Shown here: one piece after another, positions 7,748 through 15,928 of the stretch
Layout: each line of letters opens with the position of its first letter
Numbering within the stretch: the stretch's first letter is position 1
Assembly: GCF_000378985.1 (NCBI RefSeq)
Contig: NZ_KB905370.1
Coordinates: forward strand, 248,001-312,000
DNA length: 64,000 nucleotides
Source: Ensifer sp. BR816
Lineage (GTDB): Bacteria; Pseudomonadota; Alphaproteobacteria; Rhizobiales; Rhizobiaceae
Direction of reading: 5' to 3'
The notes under the pieces: model-generated
The model's database searches: none
Seen by the model: the letters and a program-made list of their open reading frames with translations, nothing else
What the model was told of the DNA's origin: nothing
Position numbers and translations under genes: made by a program

Positions 7748-9097
7748 ATGTTCAACAGAAGACAATTGCTCGGCGCGAGCGCCGCACTGGTATCGACCGC
7801 CGCTTGGGCGAAGACCTCCAACATGGGGCTTCCCGAGGCAGCCGTTATGGAGACGGCGGAGACTCAAGCCCCGGTCCGTCCAACCTCCGGCCCCGACTAC
7901 AATCCCGTCGTCACTCTTAACGGCTGGACGCTCCCCTACCGCATGAACATCGGCGTCAAGGAGTTCCACCTCGTCGCCGAGCCGGTCGAGCGCGAGATGG
8001 CCGAAGGCATGATTGCCTACCTCTGGGGCTACAACGGCCAGTCGCCGGGACCGACTATCGAGGCGGTCGAGGGCGACCGGGTGCGCATCTTCGTCACCAA
8101 CAAGCTGCCCGAGCACACGACGATCCACTGGCATGGCATGATTCTGCCCTCCGGCATGGACGGCGTCGGCGGACTGACGCAGCCGCACATCCCCGTCGGC
8201 AAGACCTTCGTCTACGAATTCGACCTCGTGAAGTCCGGCACCTTCATGTACCACCCGCACTCCGACGAGATGGTGCAGATGGCGATGGGGATGATGGGCT
8301 TCTTCGTCGTCCACCCGAAGGACCCGAAGTTCATGCCGGTCGACCGCGACTTCGTCTTCCTGCTCAACGCCTACGATATCGATCCCGGTTCGTATGTCCC
8401 GAAGATCATGGAGATGACCGACTTCAATATGTGGTGCTGGAACAGCCGCGTATTTCCGGACATTAGCCCGCTCGTCGTTTCCAAGAACGACCGGGTCCGC
8501 GTCCGGGTCGGCAATCTCACCATGACCAACCACCCGATCCACATGCACGGCTACGACTTCGAGGTCACCTGCACCGACGGCGGCTGGGTGCGGCCGGAGG
8601 CGCGTTGGCCGGAGGTCAGCATCGACATCCCGGTCGGGGCGATGCGGGCATACGAGTTCGACGCCAAATATGTCGGCGACTGGGCGATCCATTGCCACAA
8701 GTCGCACCACACGATGAACGCCATGGGGCACGATATCCCGACCTTCATCGGCGTCGACAAGTCGAAGGTCACAGAGAAGATCAAGAAGGTCCAGCCGGAA
8801 TACATGCCGATGGGCACCAAGGGCATGGCCGATATGGGCGAAATGGAAATGGAAATTCCCGAGAACACCATACCGATGATGACCGGCTGGGGGCCGCACG
8901 GCCCCATCGAGATGGGCGGCATGTTCTCGGTCGTCAAGGTGCGCGAAGGCATGTCGGCCGACGATTATACCGACCCCGGCTGGTACGAAAACCCGCCCGG
9001 AACCCAGGCTTGGGAGTGGACGGGCGAGCTTCCCGATTGGACCAAGGCCAAGGACGCAAAGACCCAGATCACGCCGAAACATTCGAAACACGGATGA
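7748..9097 (+). CDS. CopA-type multicopper oxidase, Tat-exported
   Basis: This 449-residue enzyme carries a twin-arginine-type leader (NRRQLLGASAALVSTAAWA) and all four copper-binding motifs: HWHG at 127-130, YHPHSDE at 168-174, HPIHMHG at 262-268 and HCHKSHHTMNAM at 315-326. The last fits HCHxxxHxxxxM, so the type 1 site has an axial Met. A Met-rich segment follows (YMPMGTKGMADMGEMEMEIP). Such periplasmic oxidases convert Cu(I) to the less toxic Cu(II). It is shorter than the roughly 600-residue plasmid CopA and lacks its long Met-rich repeats. It is third in the operon that begins at 6046. Confidence 0.93.
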   Translation: MFNRRQLLGASAALVSTAAWAKTSNMGLPEAAVMETAETQAPVRPTSGPDYNPVVTLNGWTLPYRMNIGVKEFHLVAEPVEREMAEGMIAYLWGYNGQSPGPTIEAVEGDRVRIFVTNKLPEHTTIHWHGMILPSGMDGVGGLTQPHIPVGKTFVYEFDLVKSGTFMYHPHSDEMVQMAMGMMGFFVVHPKDPKFMPVDRDFVFLLNAYDIDPGSYVPKIMEMTDFNMWCWNSRVFPDISPLVVSKNDRVRVRVGNLTMTNHPIHMHGYDFEVTCTDGGWVRPEARWPEVSIDIPVGAMRAYEFDAKYVGDWAIHCHKSHHTMNAMGHDIPTFIGVDKSKVTEKIKKVQPEYMPMGTKGMADMGEMEMEIPENTIPMMTGWGPHGPIEMGGMFSVVKVREGMSADDYTDPGWYENPPGTQAWEWTGELPDWTKAKDAKTQITPKHSKHG

Positions 9098-9136
9098 TGC
9101 CGCGTGCCGATGTTCAACCAACCAAAGGACTACACG

Positions 9137-9616
9137 ATGAAAGCTGCAACCTTCGGACTTCTCGTAGCCGCGCTCGCCACTCCGGCACTCGCTGGTGGTA
9201 ATCACGCAGGCGGCCATGGCGAGGCCATGGCGGTCGGCGAACCCGGCAAGAAAGCCAACGCCACCCAGACCATCCAGGTCACGATGAAGGAGACGGAAGA
9301 CGGCAAGATGATCTTCACGCCGTCGACCTTCAAGGTCCGCAAGGGCCAGACCGTCCGCTTCGCAATCAAGAACGCGGGCGAACTCGACCATGAGTTCGTG
9401 CTCGATCAGGAAGACAAGATCATGGAGCACAAGGCGGTGATGGAGAAGTTCCCGGAGATGGAACATGACGATCCAAACGCCATCCGTCTCGCGGCCGGAA
9501 AGTCCGGCGAAATCATCTGGAAGTTCACCAATGACGGCACGTTCAAGATCGCCTGCCTGGTGCCCGGCCACTACGACGCAGGCATGCACGGCGACATCAC
9601 GGTTGCCAAGAAGTAA
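9137..9616 (+). CDS. periplasmic cupredoxin-like copper protein
   Basis: Using the ATG at 9137, preceded by AAAGGA, the product has 159 residues with a signal peptide (MKAATFGLLVAALATPALAGG). The mature protein has a His/Met-rich N-terminus (NHAGGHGEAMAVGEP) and a cupredoxin beta-barrel. The copper ligands are visible: His in ELDHEF, then Cys, His and Met in ACLVPGHYDAGMHG. It probably carries or stores copper for the neighbouring oxidase. It lies 39 bases after the multicopper oxidase and 19 bases before the CusF-like gene in the same operon. An upstream start at 9104 would put unrelated residues before the signal peptide. Confidence 0.9.
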   Translation: MKAATFGLLVAALATPALAGGNHAGGHGEAMAVGEPGKKANATQTIQVTMKETEDGKMIFTPSTFKVRKGQTVRFAIKNAGELDHEFVLDQEDKIMEHKAVMEKFPEMEHDDPNAIRLAAGKSGEIIWKFTNDGTFKIACLVPGHYDAGMHGDITVAKK

Positions 9617-9635
9617 TCATCGAAAGGAGCCTCAT

Positions 9636-9920
9636 ATGAAAACGTTCGTCAAGCTCGCCCTCGCCTCCACCGTCGCCTTTGGCACCGCCTACGGCGCTCT
9701 CGCCGCCGAGTTCACCAAGGCCACCGTCAAGAAGATCGACGCCAAAGCGAAGAAGGTGACGCTGATCCACGAAGAGCTGAAGTCTCTCGACATGCCCGCG
9801 ATGACGATGGTGTTCCGCGTCCAGGACGACGCCATGCTGGAGAAGCTGAAGGAAGGCGCGAGCATCGAATTCGTCGCCGAGCGCGTCAACGGCAAGCTAA
9901 CCGTCACACAGGTCAAATAA
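9636..9920 (+). CDS. CusF-like periplasmic copper-binding protein
   Basis: This 94-residue protein starts at the ATG at 9636, preceded by the ribosome site AAAGGAG. It has a signal peptide (MKTFVKLALASTVAFGTAYGALA) and a small OB-fold domain with the CusF signature: a His (LIHEEL) followed by MPAMTMVFRV. In E. coli CusF a Trp packs on Cu(I); here that position appears to be Met (LDMPAMTM), so the site is a variant. It would deliver Cu(I) to the efflux system. It is the last gene of the operon and is followed by a 12-bp-stem hairpin. Confidence 0.9.
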   Translation: MKTFVKLALASTVAFGTAYGALAAEFTKATVKKIDAKAKKVTLIHEELKSLDMPAMTMVFRVQDDAMLEKLKEGASIEFVAERVNGKLTVTQVK

Positions 9921-9927
9921 TCGCTGC

Positions 9928-9961
9928 AACAGGACGCGGGCGTAGCCGGCCGCGTCCTGTT
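9928..9961 (+). terminator. hairpin ending the copper operon
   Basis: A perfect 12-bp inverted repeat (AACAGGACGCGG / CCGCGTCCTGTT) with a 10-base loop lies eight bases after the stop of the CusF-like gene. The T-run after it is weak (TCCGTTC), so it may slow or stabilise ends as much as terminate. Confidence 0.7.
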
Positions 9962-10033
9962 CCGTTCATTCGCTGGGCTGCGGCTCCCGAGCGATGTCTT
10001 GCATTTGCCTCGCGGCGTGATGCAGCGGGAGCG

Positions 10034-10396
10034 CTACGATACCGGCGGTGTGCAGACGGCTCTCCAGAGATCATCCTTCCAGTCGGGTCCGACACCGGAT
10101 GTGGGGATCGGGTAATCGACACCCCCCACCGAGACCGCCGCCGGGGAACTGCATCGGACCGACGCCTTGTGCTTGCCGGGATCGCTGTAGACCCCCTCTC
10201 CCTCGGCGCTCGTTTGAAGCGAGATGAACACATCGAAGTCGTACTCCACGCTTGCCGCGGCTCGGTTGCCGACGAGACTCAGGCTGACAACGGTGTGATC
10301 GGGAAAATGCGCCCTGTGAAAGACCAGGGGCTCGGTCGCGGCCCCGGATGTTAGCAGCAATGTCTCGACAGCAACGGCAGAGAGAACAGTACGCAT
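10034..10396 (-). CDS. small exported protein of unknown function
   Basis: The 120-residue product starts with a moderate hydrophobic leader (MRTVLSAVAVETLLLTSGAATE) and has a short beta-rich body with two Cys residues (SVRC and AVC) that could form a disulfide. I do not recognise the family. It is on the strand opposite to the copper operon, and its end lies 72 bases beyond that operon's terminator, so the two units converge. Confidence 0.5.
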   Translation of the reverse strand: MRTVLSAVAVETLLLTSGAATEPLVFHRAHFPDHTVVSLSLVGNRAAASVEYDFDVFISLQTSAEGEGVYSDPGKHKASVRCSSPAAVSVGGVDYPIPTSGVGPDWKDDLWRAVCTPPVS

Positions 10397-10658
10397 TCAC
10401 CCCTCCCGTGGTTCATGCGGCGTCCAAACTATACCACGGGGCCGTCGTTGAGGACTTGATTGGGGCTTAGAGCCGACCTTCGGCTGCCTGGCGCGCAAAG
10501 GTTCAATTTCGGAACCAGCCACGGCCCGCTGCCGAATTGGTGGTAGGCGCGAGGTCGCGCTCCCTCGACGATGTCGCGGTGACCCGTGAATGCGGCCACC
10601 AAGGGGGTGGCCACCCTGGTTCATGACGCGCGCGTATAAGCCTCAGATGTACAGGCTG

Positions 10659-11090
10659 CTATTGTGCCTTTTCCACCTGTCCTCGGATCTCTCCGTCAGG
10701 GAACTTCTCCGTGTGGATGTTGAGATACCACTTTCCGGCCTGCAAATCCGCCAAGTGCTTGTCGGAGATTTCGGCAGATCCGGAGCTTATGGCCTTCGAG
10801 ACATCGACGACTGGTCCGGCATTTTCGCTTGGTGCAGCCGGGCCATGAAAATGTGCAGCCGTAGCGTCCCCAGACAAGCCGCTGGAGCTTACCGTCCACT
10901 TCAGCCTTTTGCTATCAGTGTCGAAGCTGATGTCGGCCATCCCCTTTCCGGCGCTGTCGTTAGGAGGCACTTCACTCGATCCACGCAGGTCAGCCGTGAA
11001 TTTAAGGGTCTCGGCCGATGCGGCGCTCGCGGCCGTCATTGCAACTATAGCGAGCCCAGTTAGAAGAATATTTCTAGGCACAGTTCTCAT
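10659..11090 (-). CDS. CHRD-domain exported protein
   Basis: Starting at the ATG at 11090, preceded by GGGAGGATG, the product is 143 residues with a signal peptide (TGLAIVAMTAASAASAETL) and a CHRD domain: FTADLRGSSEVPPNDSAGKG, ATAAHFHGPAAPSENAGPVV, then WYLNIHTEKFPDGEIRGQV. CHRD domains were named from chordin and occur in many exported bacterial proteins of uncertain role; the His and acidic residues suggest metal or matrix binding. It is a single gene; no partner is evident nearby. The 260 bases between it and the upstream end of the gene at 10034 hold no clear feature. Confidence 0.85.
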   Translation of the reverse strand: MRTVPRNILLTGLAIVAMTAASAASAETLKFTADLRGSSEVPPNDSAGKGMADISFDTDSKRLKWTVSSSGLSGDATAAHFHGPAAPSENAGPVVDVSKAISSGSAEISDKHLADLQAGKWYLNIHTEKFPDGEIRGQVEKAQ

Positions 11091-11215
11091 CGTGCATCCT
11101 CCCAAAAAGCAGTTGTACTTCAGGCTGCCAATCAACTCTTCAGAACGGGCTTGAGTTCCCGGCGAGAACGGCCTCTGACCGCCGCGGCAGCGTTTAGATG
11201 GCGCTGAACATTCTT

Positions 11216-11660
11216 TTACGGCCGGAGCCTTTCGGCCAAGAATAAGAAGAAGCGCCGGACCTTCACCGCGATATGGCGATTGGCAGGATAGACCACCTGC
11301 AACTCATGCGGATATCCCAGGCGTACGAGCCGGCCCTGCCGGATGTCCTCCCCGACGATAAAGTCGGGCAGGAGGACGATGCCGAGCCCGAGCAAGGCGG
11401 CATCGCGCAAACCCAGAGTGTGACGAGCTCCAGCCGGGGCGCATCGGAATGCGGAACTCCTCACCGTTCCTGCTGAACGGCCAGATCCGCCCCATTTTAG
11501 TTTGGTAACGTGGAGACAGGAGTGGCGTGCGAGGTCGTGCGGCGTCTCCGTCACCATGTGCGCCAATATAGACGGGCGAAGCGCTAATCGCGATTGTCGA
11601 TGCAACGGCGCGCGGCAAATGCCCACACTCGCGCATTGCGGACACTCGGACTAAGTGCAA
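11216..11660 (-). pseudogene. remnant of a LysR-family regulator, several frameshifts
   Basis: Only the substrate-binding part of a LysR regulator can be read, and only by switching frames. Fragments in order are ISASPVYIGAHG in one frame, ETPHDLARHSCL in a second, RYQTKMGRIWPFSRNGEEFRI back in the first, and ALLGLGIVLLPDFIVGEDIR through YPANRHIAVKVRRFF in the second. At least three frame changes are needed and the DNA-binding domain is missing. This is a clear decayed gene. No target gene remains beside it. Confidence 0.8.
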
Positions 11661-11668
11661 TATGATCG

Positions 11669-12085
11669 ATGCCTAATAAGGATCACCAGGCTCTGGATGC
11701 CTTCGTGAAGGGCAACCCTGAACCTTTGAAAGAACTCTACTCGCGACGGGATGACGTCATCATCGCCAATCCGTTCGGGCCGCCTGCGATGGGCTGGGAA
11801 ATGGCGGCCGCGACGATGGAACGGGCTGCCACCGATTATCGGGACGGCGAGGCCACCGGTTTCGAGCGCATCTCCGAGTACGCGACAGCGGCCTTGGGAT
11901 ACATCATCGAGATCGAGCGGTTTCGCTCCAAGGTCGGTGGCGGGGACAAGCTGGTGCCGCTTGCTCTTCGGGTCACCACTATCTTCCGGCGGGAGCAGGG
12001 TGCGTGGAGAATCATCCTTCGTCATGCCGCTCCGATTACCTCTGCCCGCCCGGCCGAATCCATAACTGGAGTCGAAGAAGGTTAG
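11669..12085 (+). CDS. NTF2/SnoaL-like (DUF4440-type) protein
   Basis: The 138-residue product fits an NTF2-like cone fold: an N-terminal helix (DHQALDAFVKGNPEPLKELYS), the strand segment VIIANPFGPPAMGWEM, and a late pair of strands (LVPLALRVTTIFRREQGAWRIILRHA). Such proteins are small hydrolases, isomerases or ligand binders; the substrate cannot be told here. No signal peptide is visible. It lies nine bases from the LysR remnant and is divergent from it, so the decayed regulator may once have controlled it. Confidence 0.7.
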   Translation: MPNKDHQALDAFVKGNPEPLKELYSRRDDVIIANPFGPPAMGWEMAAATMERAATDYRDGEATGFERISEYATAALGYIIEIERFRSKVGGGDKLVPLALRVTTIFRREQGAWRIILRHAAPITSARPAESITGVEEG

Positions 12086-12226
12086 ACGTCCCGAGTTGAT
12101 GGGCGCCGCTTTGCCTCTCACTATTCGCGAGCGTTGTCCCGCGTGAACGCAAAATACATCGATTTTCAATGGGTTTTGCAGGATAAGCCGCATCAATGGC
12201 TTAGCGTTCGCCTGGACACCGGTCCT

Positions 12227-12577
12227 TCACGCGAAATCGTTAGGCTTATCCGAACAGCGATCAGCCCTCACGCCGCGCCCGGAATCGCGCTGGGCACATC
12301 GCTCGCTGTTCAGCAGCCGAATGATATCCGCGGCGTCGAGCAGCGCGCTGCGTATTTCGCGCTCCGAACGCTCCGGAGCGGATACGGCAACCTTCAACAG
12401 AGCGATAGTGGCGTCCTGGACAGCGCTGTTCGCCTCCTTGCCCTTTACCTTCCGAATGTCGCGGATTACCGCCACGGCCTGCTCCAGCAGCCGGCGGGCC
12501 GCCAACGGGGTGAGATGATGGACCTCATTGGCAGCGCGGAATAGCTCGGAAACGAAATCCGTTACCGTGGTCATCAT
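12227..12577 (-). CDS. hypothetical helical protein
   Basis: This 116-residue product is mostly alpha-helical and charged (FVSELFRAANEVHHLTPLAA, RLLEQAVAVIRDIRKVKGKE), with a less ordered Arg-rich tail. No domain or signal is recognised. The start is one of two adjacent ATGs (12577 or 12574). It is divergent from the small gene at 12749. Coding character is plausible, but function is unknown. Confidence 0.5.
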   Translation of the reverse strand: MMTTVTDFVSELFRAANEVHHLTPLAARRLLEQAVAVIRDIRKVKGKEANSAVQDATIALLKVAVSAPERSEREIRSALLDAADIIRLLNSERCAQRDSGRGVRADRCSDKPNDFA

Positions 12578-12748
12578 CGGATTGATACCTACTTTTCAGA
12601 CGGAAGTAGTACGCGGATTAGTGAATACATCTACTCCGTGTAGTCGTCAAAGGGAAACGAATGCACGCGTCGCTCCATTGGGCGGCGCCCCTAATCCTTG
12701 ACTGCCACCAGCGCTGTGCGACGCTGAACGCAAAGCGAGACGCGAAGG

Positions 12749-12919
12749 ATGATGAATTTCGATGACGACGTGGAGACGGCGCTAGCCCTCTCCTGCGAAG
12801 AGCTCCAGATGACGCGGGAAGAATTGATCCGCCTCATCATTCGCGAGTGGCTGCAGGGATACGGTTACCTGCCCATCAACGACTTGGACGACGGGAGCGA
12901 CACCGAGGGGAGTGTGTAG
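12749..12919 (+). CDS. small ribbon-helix-helix-like protein
   Basis: A short gene of 56 residues reads MMNFDDDVETALALSCEELQ, then MTREELIRLIIREWLQGYGY and an acidic tail. The segment MTREELIRLIIREWL looks like the helical part of a ribbon-helix-helix protein. AAGGATG precedes the first ATG, though the spacing is tight; the second ATG at 12752 is better placed. Immediately after its stop a GTG opens another frame (see 12920). It may be a small DNA-binding protein or antitoxin-like peptide, but no toxin gene is recognisable. Confidence 0.5.
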   Translation: MMNFDDDVETALALSCEELQMTREELIRLIIREWLQGYGYLPINDLDDGSDTEGSV

Positions 12920-13070
12920 GTGAGCGGCTTTACTTTCGAAGAGCGAGCGGCCCGAGCCAAAGCGCCGGGCCGACGCCATTAAACGGCAAGCGGAAGCCCA
13001 AAAGGCAGCGATGCGTCGTGCTGAACTGGAGGAACTTGGTGCGCGCGGAGATGAGATGTCTCCATTGTCG
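12920..13070 (+). pseudogene. probable small charged-helix gene broken by a one-base insertion
   Basis: The frame starting at GTG 12920 reads VSGFTFEERAARAK and then stops after six more residues. Removing one G near 12963 joins it to RRADAIKRQAEAQKAAMRRA and ELEELGARGDEM, a continuous charged helix typical of real small rhizobial proteins. The join is convincing in amino-acid character, but the 3' part beyond about 13070 is not clearly coding. A sequencing error is an alternative. Confidence 0.35.
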
Positions 13071-13247
13071 GCAGACCGATGCGATGGTGGGAGGCGACGA
13101 ACCCAGAAATTCCTTTGTGCGATATCTGCCTCTGACACGCTCGAACCGAGCAGACTGAAGCGTGTGTCACGCAATCGACACGATCGACCATTATACAGGT
13201 CTCATCTCGCCATTGACCACGGATGTACTGGCAATGGCTGCAGGAAG

Positions 13248-13271
13248 GTCGGGGTTGCCCGGCCTTTTTTG
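13248..13271 (+). terminator. rho-independent terminator
   Basis: GGTCGGG-GTTG-CCCGGCC is followed by six T, a good intrinsic terminator on the plus strand. It would end transcription coming from the 12749-13070 region, or a short RNA from the gene-poor stretch before it. Confidence 0.7.
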
Positions 13272-13312
13272 TTGCCGAGTGATCCCACAAGCCGCTTACC
13301 AAAATTAAAACG

Positions 13313-13335
13313 CGCCCGCCGATAAGACGGGCGCC
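13313..13335 (-). terminator. rho-independent terminator for the NUDIX gene
   Basis: On the minus strand GCGCCCG-N9-CGGGCGC is followed by GTTTTAATTTTGG. It lies about 100 bases beyond the end of the NUDIX reading frame and 40 bases from the plus-strand terminator, so the two units converge here. Confidence 0.6.
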
Positions 13336-13434
13336 GAGTCAGCTTACAGTACTCTTTGCTCCTTTGAAGACACCTCATGGCAAACGCGGGAGCAACGACA
13401 ATTATGCTCCAAAACCCCACGTAGTTCCAGTGCA

Positions 13435-13883
13435 TCAGACCATAGTCGCAAAGTTCCTGATCAAAGAAGCAAGCGCCGGCTCGTCGACGAGGAGCGCTGC
13501 ATCTCTGCAGTTAACCAAGTCATTTTCCGTTCACCCTTCTCGGGCCAGCTTACCTGGTGCCTTTTTACCTCGAGCGGATAGACAAGCACTTGAAGCCGTT
13601 CGAAATCGCCGTCGCCGCGCTTCCAATACGTGTAGCTGCCCGCCGGCTTGCTTTCGACTTTCCCGACAACACCAGCCTCCTCAAAGGCTTCCCTCGCGGC
13701 GGCGTCCCATTGCTTCTGGCCCTTCTTCCGCCATCCCTTCGGTATGATGAACCGGCCGGTATCGCGTGAGGTGATCAGGAGAATTTCGATGGAACCAAGC
13801 TCGGAGACGCGAAACGGCAGGGCGGCAACCTGTCGTCGCAGGGTAGAGTCGTCTGTCGCGTGCTGTTTTTCTTTCTTTGTCAT
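13435..13883 (-). pseudogene. NUDIX hydrolase with a C-terminal frameshift
   Basis: From the ATG at 13883 (MTKKEKQHATDDSTLRRQVA) the protein has a NUDIX fold. The NUDIX box is visible from GWRKKGQKQWDAAAREAFEE to EAGVVG, with the E and REAFEEAG residues that bind metal in nucleoside-diphosphate-X hydrolysis. As read, it ends in an atypical tail (WLTAEMQRSSSTSRRLLL, stop at 13461). One frame over, from about 13507, the sequence reads RDAALLVDEPALASLIRNFA and stops at 13435, which matches the usual NUDIX C-terminal helix. So one base appears lost near 13507. The catalytic part is intact, and the protein may still work. Confidence 0.7.
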
Positions 13884-13951
13884 CTCGACGAGATTTAGCG
13901 CACCAGACGAGCGAGGCAAACCGTCACGGGCAGCCCCTTTGAAGAAGTGGG

Positions 13952-14125
13952 TCAGCCCGAAAGCTTGACGATGCCATCGACAAAGTACTCGACCTGATAC
14001 CGGAAGGAGCCAGCTTGCTCGCTCGCTGCTTGCCATACCGCGCGGCTGTACTTCCCCTCGGTGGTGATCCAATCTACCGCCACGAGGCAACTCACCACAA
14101 CGAAATAGAGCAGCAAGTCGCGCAT
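13952..14125 (-). CDS. small membrane-anchored protein
   Basis: This gene is short: ATG at 14125 to TGA at 13952, 57 residues. It begins with a transmembrane segment (MRDLLLYFVVVSCLVAVDWI) followed by a charged amphipathic part (TEGKYSRAVWQAASEQAG, FRYQVEYFVDGIVKLSG). Small proteins with this plan, one N-terminal membrane helix and an RxxWQAAxxQ-like body, are common in rhizobia. It lies 68 bases upstream of the NUDIX gene on the same strand. Function unknown. Confidence 0.6.
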   Translation of the reverse strand: MRDLLLYFVVVSCLVAVDWITTEGKYSRAVWQAASEQAGSFRYQVEYFVDGIVKLSG

Positions 14126-14512
14126 GTCGGAAGTGTACCACAGATAGATTTAGCAGTCGCTAATGCTCTTAGGCGGACGTACCGCCGAGCGCACCTGTTG
14201 GTCTGACATTTTGGCGAACCGCATAGCATACGGCCATCGCGGCAACTGCTGAAACCTTGCGCGAATAGAACCGGCGGAGAGCTGCCGGCGGCCTGACAAG
14301 CGAGGCTAGCGGCTCCAAGTGCCCGGAGCCCGAACTTTCCGTTCACGCTGTGTTCATGCAAAACGCGCTATAAACCATTGAAAGACAAGGCGCGATGGCG
14401 GCCGCCTAACAGAAGCTGGCAGGCGCTCCGACTATGCCCCGGAACCGGAAAAAGCCGAAGTAAATCAAATTCCGGATGTGGCATGACGCCTGCCTCCTGG
14501 CGAGGTGAAAAC
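14126..14512. other. no gene seen
   Basis: I find no convincing reading frame in these bases. They should hold the promoter of the SH3 gene at 14513 and that of the small membrane protein ending at 14125. No clear -35/-10 pair was recognised. Confidence 0.4.
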
Positions 14513-15328
14513 ATGAAACGCACCCTCTTGAAAATTGCCGCGGCCGGTATGCTATTGCTTGCTCCGGCGATTGCGCAGGCGGCAGAAGGCTTCGCGACGG
14601 CGAACGTCAACATGCGCGCCGGCCCAAGTACAGCATATCCGGCGGTCACCGTAATTCCGGCCGGCGAATCCATCGAGATCTACGGCTGTCTTGCAGACGT
14701 GCCCTGGTGCGACGTGGAATTCTACGATGGCCGCGGCTGGGTGCACGGCCGATATATCCAGGCACTTTATCAACAGCGACGCGTGTATGTCGGTCCTCAA
14801 TATTATCGCACGCTCGGTATTCCGGTCGTTGTCTTCAGCTTCAGCAGTTATTGGGATCGTCACTACCGCGACTATGACTTTTATCGCGACCGCGATCGCT
14901 GGCGCCGCGGGCCGGATTTCCATCGCAGGCCGGATCGCAGTGCGGAACCCTACCGGCCGCCCAGCCGTCGACGCGAGTTCGAGCCGAGCCCAGCTCCGGC
15001 CCCGGAATTCGAGCGGCGATTGGAGCGCAGGCCCGATCTTAGCCGTTCCCCTGAAAGACGCCGGGACTTTGACGATCGTCCGGATCGCCTTCCGGAACTC
15101 GATCGCGCGCCCAGCCGAAGGCCCAATGTCGACAGGCAGCCCGACTTTAACCGTGATCTGGGCAGCGGTGGCGATCGCAACCGCCGGGACTATGAACGTC
15201 GAGGCGATGACGACAATCGCGTCATCCGCCGCGGCGACGACAATCGTAATCGCAGCGGTGGTGACAATGACCGCCGCAGGCCGCAGCGACGTGTCTGCCA
15301 ACCCGGCGAACCGGGTTGCCGCAACTAA
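14513..15328 (+). CDS. exported SH3-domain protein with long Arg/Asp/Pro-rich tail
   Basis: The ATG at 14513 is preceded by GAGGTGAAA and opens a signal peptide (LLKIAAAGMLLLAPAIAQAA). A bacterial SH3 domain follows (FATANVNMRAGPSTAYPAVT, then IEIYGCLADVPWCDVEFYDG and GWVHGRYIQ) with two Cys. After a Tyr-rich linker the last 150 residues are a low-complexity, RR/D/P-rich tail of imperfect units such as PERRRDF, RPDRLPEL and RPNVDRQPDF. SH3b domains bind cell-wall or matrix polymers, so an envelope role is likely. The tail is expanded relative to typical SH3b proteins of about 120-200 residues, and its basic repeats may bind polyanions. Confidence 0.8.
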   Translation: MKRTLLKIAAAGMLLLAPAIAQAAEGFATANVNMRAGPSTAYPAVTVIPAGESIEIYGCLADVPWCDVEFYDGRGWVHGRYIQALYQQRRVYVGPQYYRTLGIPVVVFSFSSYWDRHYRDYDFYRDRDRWRRGPDFHRRPDRSAEPYRPPSRRREFEPSPAPAPEFERRLERRPDLSRSPERRRDFDDRPDRLPELDRAPSRRPNVDRQPDFNRDLGSGGDRNRRDYERRGDDDNRVIRRGDDNRNRSGGDNDRRRPQRRVCQPGEPGCRN

Positions 15329-15928
15329 GGCAGCCCAGGGCGGCCTAGATGCCGCCGGATGCTGATTTGGCGAACCCAATGATCCGATTGGAGAAGGTTG
15401 TTTCCAGATTGGGGTCGAGGCGCTGGCGGCGGCTACACTCCAAGGCCCTTGGGTTGCAATAATGGCGAGAAAGCCGGGCTAGCCCTGTTGTCCGCTCCGT
15501 CCGCACTACGGACATTCGTGCTGAAGGCCGCGGACGACCGCTACCCGCCCATCTCTGCTGTTGCTGACCCGCCGACGAGGGCATGCTTCGCCCCGGAAGC
15601 GGAAATAATTGCCGCTCCAAGCACGTGTTGACTGAGGCCCAAAGCCAAGGCACAAAGGTGGCATCCACGGTCGCTCGCGAGGGAAAAATCTAGGGCATTC
15701 AAAGGCGATTTCAGTAAGTCATTGAAATCATGTGAGAATCCCCAGCCACTCGGTTTTCTTAGCTTTTTCCGATTTTGCCCATCCGACCGAGAACCGCTCG
15801 GTAGGCCTATGGTAGGCTTTTTTTGGCCTATCCTACCGCCGCGCCCCCGGTAGGATTGCGGCTTGCTTGGCGACCGCCAGCAAGCGCTCACCTGCCGTTT
15901 CCGTACCGGCCGCGTGCCGTGCGGAAAT
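15329..15928. other. 600-base stretch without a convincing gene, with short inverted and direct repeats
   Basis: No reading frame here looks coding. Between 15799 and 15853 there is a cluster of short repeats: CGGTAGG (15799), GGTAGG (15811), CCTACCG (15832) and GGTAGG (15848), with GGCCTAT directly repeated at 15804 and 15825 and a run of seven T between the arms. The cluster can fold as a hairpin. It lies at the 3' edge of the atypical gene at 15929-16936 and may be a terminator or an element end. Confidence 0.4.

Noticed and set aside
7655..9589. 644-codon open frame on the minus strand, opposite the multicopper oxidase
   Set aside because: It is the antisense shadow of well-supported copper genes; composition is His/Val/Arg-rich without domains, as expected for the complement of GC-rich coding DNA.
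10397..10658. Short minus-strand frames (about 60-75 codons) between two secreted-protein genes
   Set aside because: Compositional noise; no start signal and no recognisable motif, though VAAFTGHRDIVEG could be a relic.
13202..13434. Small frame beginning MHWNYVGFWSIIVVAPAFAM after the restored NUDIX stop
   Set aside because: It runs through two terminator hairpins and has a patternless basic tail; the overlap with the NUDIX stop may be chance.
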